Shown here: one piece after another, positions 55,547 through 64,000 of the stretch
Layout of the letters: each line of letters opens with the position of its first letter
Numbering within the stretch: position 1 is the first letter of the stretch
Source of the DNA: Coptis chinensis
Taxonomy: Eukaryota > Streptophyta > Magnoliopsida > Ranunculales > Ranunculaceae
DNA: 64,000 nucleotides
Reading direction: 5' to 3'
NCBI GenBank assembly: GCA_015680905.1
Contig: CM027377.1
Location: forward strand, 55,201,501-55,265,500
The notes under the pieces: generated by a model
What the model saw: only the letters and a program-made list of their open reading frames with translations
Database searches by the model: none
What the model was told of the DNA's origin: nothing
Translations under genes and position numbers: made by a program

Positions 55547-57427
55547 AACCACCCCAAATAGCATTTTGCTTGTCCTCAAGCAAAGATGAGAAAATTAGAA
55601 TAAGTAAACCAAAAATAGAGTTAACTACTCTTTCATTTTAGAAACGTTTAGTTCACCATGAGAATGGGTTTAATCGTTCACATGCTAATTATTAATTAGA
55701 AATTGACCATATGGACAAGGCCTTAAACCACTAGGAATTCCCTAGTGGACGAAGTTATAGCCTCGTGAGAAGTTTTTCACTAGTTGAAGGTACTCACAAA
55801 CTTCATCTATACTACAACGACTAAGAAATAAAACTATTGTTTCCTCATTCATGTCTCAACTATCTATACATCTCACTAGCAATTGAATAAGAATAACCAA
55901 GTCAAAAACCTAAACTAATATATGCATAATAATAAATCATCTATGATACAAATATATGTACTATGCGTAATACTATGAAATGCCTAGCAGGTTCCTTTCT
56001 GAAAACTCGGAATAGCGTCCTTAAATAGGTCCTCACATAAATGTCAAGACAAAAACCACTTTGATTTTTTCGCTCAAGTTTAAGCTACTCAATGTGCAAT
56101 GGGCACACTTTACCTTACAATCTCAAAATGACAAACAAAGAAACCCGAGTCGATCAAACACAGGTCCTCATAAACTCAAGACAAACTATCACACTAACCT
56201 ATTCCTAATTGAGCTAGAGGTCTTTATTAGGTGTTGCGGGGATTAGGAGATGGTTTAAGAAGGAAGGAAATGGATATTCAAAAGAACAAGTCTGAGATAA
56301 TAGAGTCTTCATATTATGTAACTTAGAGAAAACCTTGTTATTTTATTTTGCTTCTATACTTTGTTTCCATCCTTAGCCATATTTTTCGTTTTCTTTTCTT
56401 TGGCTTTTGACTCCCTTTTATTCTATTTTTGGAGTTTTTATTTATTTCTATTTTTTATTTTTCTTTTCTTTGGATGGAAACTTCTTTTCTTTATTTTCTG
56501 AAGCAATTAACTAACTTTTGTTTACACCGGTTTTTCTCTTCTTCTTTCTTCCTCATTCTATTCTCAGACTTATTCTAGATTGGGTAAGTTGATTTTTTTT
56601 TTTTATTTTGTTTTGTTTTTGTAACAGGGTAAAGGAATTGTGGTTTATGGAAGGCTAAAGAAAGGCTCAGAGGGGCGACTAGCGGAAAATAATTCATAGG
56701 TTTGAATTCCTGGCTATATCGATCCAAAGAGGGCCTAAATTCTCGCTTAGGATATGGCATAGTGATCAAGAAAGTGGACCTGTGATTTCTCTATCCGGAT
56801 TTTACTTCTCCCTTGTGTCATTTCTCAAATGTTTTCAGCTCATATAAGGCTTTTAGGCTATATTCTCACGAGGTTTTGTAGAATAAGTACTCTAGCCTAG
56901 ATTTTGAAAACTTCTTGCTAACAATCATAGATACTCATGTAATATATTTATAGATAGATGCAAAGATTATTACCTACATATTAACCTAAGTTTCTAACAA
57001 TTATTCTAATGCAAAAGCTACATTGAGACTTCTAGATTGTTAAGAGCATAGAGAAGAAAAACAATACCAATATTCCTAAGTGTATAGCATAAACTTATTT
57101 ATTTATATTTTTGAAAATTTTAACTTGAAAAAATGCATATTATACATATCTATATCCTAACGGATGCCTTAATTACACGTGTTTCTATGCCCCAAAACAA
57201 GAAGCATGCTTTGTCCTCAAAGCATTTAAATAAAGAGGGTAGAAAAATACCATGGAAACGCGTGAAATTGGAACATCTGCAAAACAAGGTTAGAACATAC
57301 TAATATAGGAAATAAAAATCTTGACTTGAACTCTATAAGAGTTCCACCCATTATGGGGTTAACAGAATCAAATTGCTTGGGACATAAGCAGACAACAACA
57401 AAACTAAAAACTTACCTTATCTCCCGC
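55547..57427. other. Athila 2 3' non-coding region
   Basis: Begins with the purine tract (- strand TTTGGGGTGGTT). It aligns with 40252-42067 of element 1. No supported gene. Confidence 0.6.
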
Positions 57428-58348
57428 TTAAGCATCCTCCTCCTCATTAAAGAGATGAGGTTTCTTCGCATCCTGCCAGTCCATTATAACTTGCCAAGCT
57501 TGCCGCCATTTATCATCTACTAATGCTAACATGTTAAGTGTTATTATGTCTAATGGGATGTATGGGGCGACCAAATGAGGGTGCACCTGCCATCCCGGCC
57601 AAGTCATTATTAGCAATAGGCGAACCACCCAATTGGTGGGTCTCATGACTTCAACCCTTTTCCAATCGTGAATTGTGCACAGAATCTGAGGGTAAACAAC
57701 TCGCGATGATGCGACTTACCAAAACAGGCATAAGAAGATACTTACGCCTCATGCTTTGGGCTCTCTTAAGACTAGTGACTAAAACTTCGGGGAATGTCAT
57801 ATCGGCGGCGTCCCCACTAAAGCGAGGAAAATGTCACCAGCGATCTTGTTTTGCAGAAATGAAGCGCCATTCCCCAAAATATTCATCAAGATGAATAACA
57901 TGGTGGTGCCCTACGTTTAGGGAAAGGCTACAAAGGGCAATGCTATATAAGCCCCGGTCCATTACTTTCGAAATACCCTCCCCATAATAATACTCATGGA
58001 AATATGTATAATCATAAAGGTATGCATTATCGGTCATATATGCCAATGTGTGAGCAGGATCGGTATTGGTAATCCACGAAACTAAAGCGACCACATTTTT
58101 ATTAAATTTATGTGTCGTGTCATCGACTCTGACGGAGAATTCTTGTTCTCCATCCGATTATAATAGAATTTAGCGTGGGTCGTAGAAATAAGCAATGAAG
58201 TGTGGTGAATATGAATCGTCATCACTTACCCGGTAGATGGCGCCATCCTAAATCGCGCAGGATCGTGGCCGGAACCAATGTCCATAGGTCTCGGTTCCCA
58301 ACACGCGTCTTCGAAAGACTGTTCAGGTATGACTATATGAGATGTCAT
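57428..58348 (-). pseudogene. Athila 2 second 3' ORF, broken
   Basis: Counterpart of 42068-42995: IVIPEQSFED at the start, YMTDNAYLYDYTYFHEYY at about 58040, LYSIALCSLSLNVGHHHVI and RPTNWVVRLLLIMTWPGWQ near the end. Several frame changes and stops. Confidence 0.65.
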
Positions 58349-58424
58349 CTCAACGACTCTTTGAATAGTTTCAAAAATTCTGGAATGACCCTAAAAAATT
58401 GGAATTTTCGTGTTCGCGGATGGC

Positions 58425-58525
58425 GGTGGCGGGTCGCTTCGCTTTGAAGCGTGATCGCTCGTGGGTTTTGGAATTACAGTGTTTGGGCGGGAGTCGCGCT
58501 CAAGGAGGGCGTGGGTCACGCTCTG
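58425..58525. repeat. GC-rich hairpin motif in Athila 2, with a paired stem change
   Basis: GGGCGGGAGTCGCGCTC (58485-58501) and GGGCGTGGGTCACGCTC (58507-58523). In the second, GCGTG pairs exactly with CACGC, so both stem arms differ from the GCGCG/CGCGC form in a way that keeps pairing. Confidence 0.7.
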
Positions 58526-59198
58526 AGTAAACTTCTGAAAAAGTGTATGCAGTAGTGCGCTCTACTAAAAGCGTGGCGTGCTTTCGTAAATCTTTGAAGC
58601 GAGGAGTTTAGAGGAAAAATAAGGAAAAGCTTGGAGTGAAAGGTGAGGGATGATGGTGGGGTGTAGTGTGGTTTGTTAGTGTAGAATGAAGGGAGTTTAA
58701 ATAGGTTTCGAGCTTCCAAAATGAATCGGCAAGTTGTCAAATTGTTTTAAGGCAATTTCGGAAATAGAAAAATTCCAAACCCGAAAAGCGAAACAAACCA
58801 TCTTCTTGATTTTCTAAAATCCACGGTATCTTTTATCTTTGGATTTAGAATAGTAACTTCTAAACTCTCCTAGATTTCATGCTACCACCACACAAAATCA
58901 TAGATATGCCGATATTGGCCAAATTCTCAACCTTTCCTCCAAGAAAACTTTACAGCAGATGATCATATAACGAATTATGCTCGGTATAAATATTACCACC
59001 CCCAATCAAGTCGGGAAGGTGAGATTAATGATAAAAACAAGCGAGAACTTCGAAAATAACCAATTATATTAAAATTAAAATTTAAAACCAAACAACATAA
59101 AACAAACACCTTAATATTTAAATTTAACAACTGAATTAAAATCCAACTAATAAAACAAAATCATGAAATAACAGCGAACACAAACTGATGGTGAACAC

Positions 59199-60357
59199 CT
59201 AGTTATGTGATGAAGATGGACCACGAGATGGAGATTGGCCCTGGGATGGAGAATGGCTTGAACCATCTGTCGCCCGGCGGCGGCGCTCATGCCTTCGGAC
59301 TTCGGCTAAAAGCGAGAATCCTCCACGAGTGGCATGCGTCGTAGCATCTCTATTCGGAACAAAGCCATTTGTGCTTCCATCTCGATCTGAGATCGCATCT
59401 TGGGGCTGGCGATCTTTGGTGGATAGTCTCCAAGTTAGACAAGATATCGTCGACCCCCTTTCGAAGCATTTCAAGTCTCGTCGAAGGTTCGTTTGCTTAT
59501 TCGAACTACAATTTGTCTATCTCGGATATTTTCACAAATACCATAAACATAACGCAAGGCGGTTTGCAATACTTGCATCGTTCTAAATTAGAACTACTGA
59601 CTATCTAATACATCGTCATCGGACATGTCATATCCTCCCTTTCATCCTCCGACTCAACCACCCTTCCTTCAAACAATGGCCAAGTCTCTTGGATGCAATC
59701 CATTATAGATACTTGCATTAGAATGCAATTTGATCTTAATAGGAGCAGATTTTTGCGGCAGCTCTAAAAGGAGAGCATGATCTTAGTGATCATCACGGGA
59801 AGAAGCGTCAAGCTTTTCCCACTCCTCTAATCACATTAAACATTAAATCGAGGATGCAGAAATTATACTTATTTGTTTGCAAAATCCGAGAAGCGTGCGG
59901 ACATTGCGGACCCGATATCGCTGACTTTGTCTTTCGAGGATGTTCCTACCCTCTTGAGCTTCTGGCCGGTTGATTGGTTCTTAGGGTTTGGCGGGCGGAC
60001 GAATAATGAGATGTCGGATTGTATTCACCCTCCACGGCGGTATCTTTCATCAAAGCGGGAACTCCGATTATCGGGATTCACGAATGGTGGATTACTAGGT
60101 TGCTTTCAAAGCGTAATTCTACTTCATTTCGACCAAAAGCTGTCTCGTTACTTCCCTCCTCGTTCCACGCTACCTTTATGAAAATCCTATCCCCTCCAAT
60201 TCTCACTTCTTATAAAACTGTTCTACCAAATCATAGTGATAGAACTCCTCGGTCGAAAGTACCACGATCCGTTTCAATCCCTCCTAATCATCTCTGCGTC
60301 GTAAAATGGAAATTGTGTCGGCAACAAATCGTGCTCGGCAAAATTCTTAAATCATAA
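59199..60357 (-). pseudogene. Athila 2 first 3' ORF, broken
   Basis: Counterpart of 43816-44898. The Arg-rich, Ser/Pro-rich tail is clear (EVRRHERRRRATDGSS, SQGPSS-like repeats); the start lies near 60357 (related to AQRQRILLEQ). Many frame changes. Confidence 0.55.
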
Positions 60358-61395
60358 GCGTAATTGAAGTTTTTGAAACAACCAATGGTTTGTAGGCGGT
60401 GGGGAGGCGAGTTTGATGTAAAACAACCAAAGACCACGGTGGTGGCGATGGTGGGTCTGATGGCAGGTTGAAGCTTGAATTGGTGGCTGTTTTCGGAGTT
60501 TTAAAATTGTTGGGGTTGGTGGTGGTAATGGTTTGGAGAAGATTTCAGTTGGATTGAATTGCTTGGCGTGCGTGTAGTTAGGTTTCCTTTTCTTTTTTTT
60601 TTTTTTTTTTTTTGGTGTTCAAGGTTTGTTTTAAACTTCGGTAACCAGCGAGATTGGAAAGGAAAGAACTGTGCGATTTTGGGAAGGAAGGGCGAGTCGG
60701 CTGCTAGTCTTGTGAAGTTTGGGCCCCAAGCCCAATTTGAATTCCGAAATTTCCCGATTTTTTGCGTAATTTCAAATTCAATTTGCCGCTTCGTTACTGG
60801 CCCGATTTTGGCGAATGAGTTATGGAAATGATCAGTAGAGAATTTCCAATCCAATGATCCATAAAACACTCAATTCCAACCATGGGTGACATATAAGAGG
60901 GTGGAAAAACACCTCAAAGTGCGTGTGACGTAAGTTATGTGAACGAAAGAAATCTAAGTTTTAGATAACGTCAACCCAAATGAACTACAAGTAATGGGCC
61001 TAAGCAGCACAAATGGAAAGTTCGAGCAATCTGGATGGAAAGACCGACTGCCCACCCTCAAACAAATTTTTAAACACAAAATTTGTTCTAACGTGGGTCA
61101 TTTAAAGTCAGATTCCCAAGACTTGTTGGATTGCTATTTCTACGATTTAGAATTTTTTATTTTTTTATTAGTTTATTATAAGAAAAATGAAAAACAATAA
61201 ATACATAATTCACCCCATAGAGGAACATGACTCAAAAACCGAGAAAATATGCAAAAGTGGAAAACGTGAATTATGTTAACCGTGGACTTAGGATCCGGTA
61301 CTTACAGCCACACACTCCATAGGGAGGGCCCGATTACCTGAATGGTGCACTTGCAACTATATGGAAGTGAAAGGAAGTACACCAAATGACAAAGG
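60358..61395. other. Athila 2 spacer between integrase and first 3' ORF
   Basis: Non-coding; T run at 60591-60613, block shared with element 1 at 61055-61120. Confidence 0.5.
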
Positions 61396-62495
61396 TCAAT
61401 CCTCATAGACAGGGTCTTGTAAAAGGACTTCCTCTACATCGGGGGACAGAAGTTCGTGAAAATGTTTTAACCGTTGACCATTAACTTGAAAGGTACTGTT
61501 GTCCGTGGGATTTACCAAGGTGATTGCCCGTAAGGGGTGACTTGATATCGAAAAGGACCGGACCAACGGGTTTTTAGTTTCCCTTGGAAAATATGTAGAC
61601 GGGAGTTGTAAAACAAGACCTTTTTGACCAACCACAAACTCTTTGCGCAAGATTTGCTTATCATGAACACGTTTCATGTTAGCTTTATAATCCTTCGCGA
61701 GATCGTAAGAATCGCTACGGATTTCTTCAAGCTCATTCAATTGCAACTTGCGTTTGACACCTGCCTCATCAATATTGAAGTTAAGGCTTTTTATAGCCCA
61801 CAGAGCACGGTGCTCTAATATAATTCAACGGGCAAATGACATGGTTTCCCAAATACAAGTCTAAAGGGAGACATACCTATAGGAGTTTAGAAAACAGTTC
61901 TATACGCCCATAAAGCATCCGATAGACGCTTCGACCAGTCTTTCCTATCAAGGTTTACAGTTGTTTCTAAAATCTTTTTGATTTCCCTATTAGAAACTTC
62001 TACTTGTCCGCTAGTTTGTGGATGATAAGGAGTTGCTACTTTGTGTGTAACTCCATACTTTTTCACTAGGGATGCAACAACTCTGTTGCAAAAATGTGTT
62101 CCACCATCACTAATGATGGCTTTAGGAATGCCAAACCGACAGAAAATATATTATTTAATAAAAAATACAATGGTCTTATGGTCATTGCTACGGCAAGCTA
62201 GGGCCTTTATCCATTTAGACACGTAGTCCACGACAACTAGAATATAAATGAAACCGTGGGAAACAGGGAAAGGACCCATGAAATCAATGCCCCAAATGTA
62301 AAAAATTTCTACTATCAAGATTGGATTTAATGGCATCATATTACGCTTCGTGATTCGCCTAAGTTGTTGGCAACGAATACACGTCTTGCAATGCACTTGG
62401 GCATCCTTAAAAAGGGTAGGCCAATAAAATCCACATTGAAGAACTTTAGTGGCAGTTTTCATCCCATTTGAAATGGCCACCACACTCTTTGTCAT
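61396..62495 (-). pseudogene. Athila 2 integrase, broken
   Basis: The zinc site includes CKTCIRCQQL. The core shows IWGIDFMGPFP (first Asp), [12 protein letters not shown] (second Asp) and [14 protein letters not shown] (Glu). The C-terminus has VGQKGLVLQLPSTYFP and ends LLQDPVYED at 61396. Stops lie at about 62151, 61890 and 61816. Confidence 0.9.
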
Positions 62496-62514
62496 GGCGA
62501 GCGATAGAACTTCA

Positions 62515-62900
62515 TTATATTCCCTTTGGGGAATACAGCGATGAATAATCTAATCCCACAATACTTAAAAGGTAGGGCTCATTCCAGTAGTATAACTTAA
62601 CTCTTGCCAAGAACTTCTTACGTTCATTTCTTGACCAATTATAAGGCATAACATCAGCCGCTAAATAATTTACAATGTCGAGATACCATGGTCTTTGAAA
62701 AAATTGCATACATATGCTCATCAGGAAAAGAGTCCGGTATGGACTCAGAATCACTATTATCGTCGTTTGTAAGTCTAGATAAGTGGTCGACAACTACTTT
62801 TTCGACCCCTCTTTTGTCCTTTATTTCTAATGTGAACTCTTGCAGGAGAAGAATCCATCGGATTAATCTACGCTTAGCATCCTTCTTTGCAAGAAGGTAC
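62515..62900 (-). pseudogene. Athila 2 spacer between RNase H and integrase
   Basis: Reads PWYLDIVNYLAADVMPYNWS and RNERKKFLARVKLYYWNEPY, the usual region before the integrase zinc site. Frame changes present. Confidence 0.7.
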
Positions 62901-64000
62901 TTAAGGCTGCATGGTCGTGTAAACTAAAGTTTTAGAACCAACTAAATAAGGACGAAACTTATCTAAAGCATAAATGACGGCAAAGAATTCTTTTTCGATA
63001 GTTGAATAATTCCGTTGAGCATCGTTTAAGGTTTTACTAGCATAATAAATAACATTGGACTTATTATCTAGTTTTTGTCCCAAGACTGCACCAACTGCAT
63101 AGTCACTAGCATCACATATGAGTTCGAAAGGTTTAGACCAATCGGGAGGCTGTATAATTGGTGCAGACGTTAGGGCGGCTTTTAAAGTTTGAAAAGCCTG
63201 CTTACAGTTAAAATTAAAATCAAAGATTGCATCTTTTAAAAGCAGATTAGTTAAAGGCCTAGCTATCTTCGAGAAATCTTTAATAAAACGCCTATAAAAA
63301 CCTGCATGGCCTAGAAAGGCTCTAATATCATGGACAGTCCGTGGTTTAGGTAGAGTCGCTATCTTATCCAGTTTGGCCTTATCTACTTCGATGCCATCAC
63401 TAGATACAATGTGACCTAACACTATGCCCTTTTCACCATGAAATGACACTTTTCCCGGTTTAAAAGCGAGGCTCTTTTCTTCACACCGTGTCAAAACCTT
63501 AGGCAGGTTAGACAAAGCGATCGTGAAAGAATCTCCATAGATAGAAAAATCATCCATGAAAACTTCCATAAAGCTCTACCATGTCACTAAATATATGAAG
63601 CATACACATTTGGAAGGTACCGGGAGCATTACAAAGGCCAAAAGGCATTCGTTTATAGGCATACGTTCCAAAGGGACATGTGAAGGTAGTCTTTTTTTAG
63701 TCATCTATATCAATAATAATCTAAAAATAGCCTGAGTAGCCATCCAGAAAACAATAAAAAGCATGACCAGCTAGGCGTTCGAGCATTTGATCTATAAAAG
63801 GTAAAGGAAAGTGATCCTTTCGTGTCATAGCATTTAAACGTCTGTAATCAATACAGATCCTCCATTTCATGGGACCTTGTGTGACAACATAGTCACCCTT
63901 TCCATTACATACCATGGTAACTCCCGATTTCTTAGGAACTACATGAATGGGGCTTACCCATTCGCTATCAGAGATTGGGTATATGATACCCGCATCGAGT
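62901..64000 (-). pseudogene. Athila 2 reverse transcriptase and RNase H, broken; runs off the window
   Basis: The N-terminal part is outside. Seen: KWRICIDYRRLNAMTRKDHF, FYCFLDGYSGYF, KRMPFGLCNAPGTFQ, active site VFMDDFSIYG at about 63555, GHIVSSDGIEVDKAK, LGHAGFYRRFIKDFSKIARP, and RNase H with ELICDASDYAVGAVLGQ and YSTIEKEFFAVIYALDKF. Stops at 63721 and near 63590; a TAG or similar ends the RNase H frame at 62901. Catalytic residues of the polymerase remain. Confidence 0.92.

Larger units (their letters stand above)
53989..64000 (-). mobile_element. Athila-type Ty3/gypsy element 2, 5' part outside the window
   Basis: 3' LTR 53989-55546 (TGATAAAACATG to GGGCTCTTATCA), purine tract, two 3' ORFs, integrase, RNase H and reverse transcriptase in - orientation; gag, protease and the 5' LTR lie beyond 64000. 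It is a relative of element 1 but clearly different in sequence. All frames carry stops. Confidence 0.9.

Overview
The window is plant nuclear DNA, most likely from a dicot. It is AT-rich, its genes have GT-AG introns, and most of it is nested transposable elements of plant-only lineages (Tat and Athila Ty3/gypsy, MULE with an Ulp1 gene, CACTA, plant LINE with RNase H). I see no bacterial or viral gene block. The species cannot be named from the sequence. Two host genes survive: an aldo-keto reductase of the AKR4 type (+ strand, four exons, 19895-36557) and, facing it, a transthyretin-like / S-allantoin synthase gene of purine breakdown (- strand, exons at 52828-52902 and 37078-37532). Both have had LTR retrotransposons inserted in an intron, and both carry disabling changes.

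Layout. 668-6502: a decayed LINE with ORF1, ORF2 and poly(A). About 6758-6788: a probable Helitron 3' end. 7034-17166: a Mutator-like element on the - strand with a MuDR-type transposase (13789-16267) and an Ulp1 (C48) protease-like gene (8076-13172). Its introns and spacers, but not its exons, are packed with a short palindrome. 17033-17512: a LINE RNase H relic. 19895-36557: the AKR gene. Its intron 1 holds a complete but dead Tat element (20309-35451, - strand, TSD GAGAT), which itself contains two solo LTRs (22616-23864, 25280-26879), an antisense accessory ORF, and a CACTA-like insertion carrying a piece of a beta-ketoacyl-ACP synthase gene (about 30169-32917).

37078-52902 is the 3' part of the TTL gene. 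One intron holds an LTR element without recognisable genes (37675-52455, TSD GAATG), and inside that sits an Athila element (38779-51001, TSD CAAAC) that has lost RT-RNase H-integrase. 53260-53880 is a palindromic MITE cluster. From 53989 to beyond the window end is a second Athila element, which keeps RT, RNase H and integrase in broken form; the remaining TTL exons are not in the window and probably lie beyond it.

The most unusual signal is the palindrome family of the MULE: perfect 10-nt arms around one central base. Dozens of copies lie in nine arrays, each in a non-exonic segment of one element. A second structural signal is a GC-rich hairpin repeated in the Athila elements, with a paired base change in its stem.
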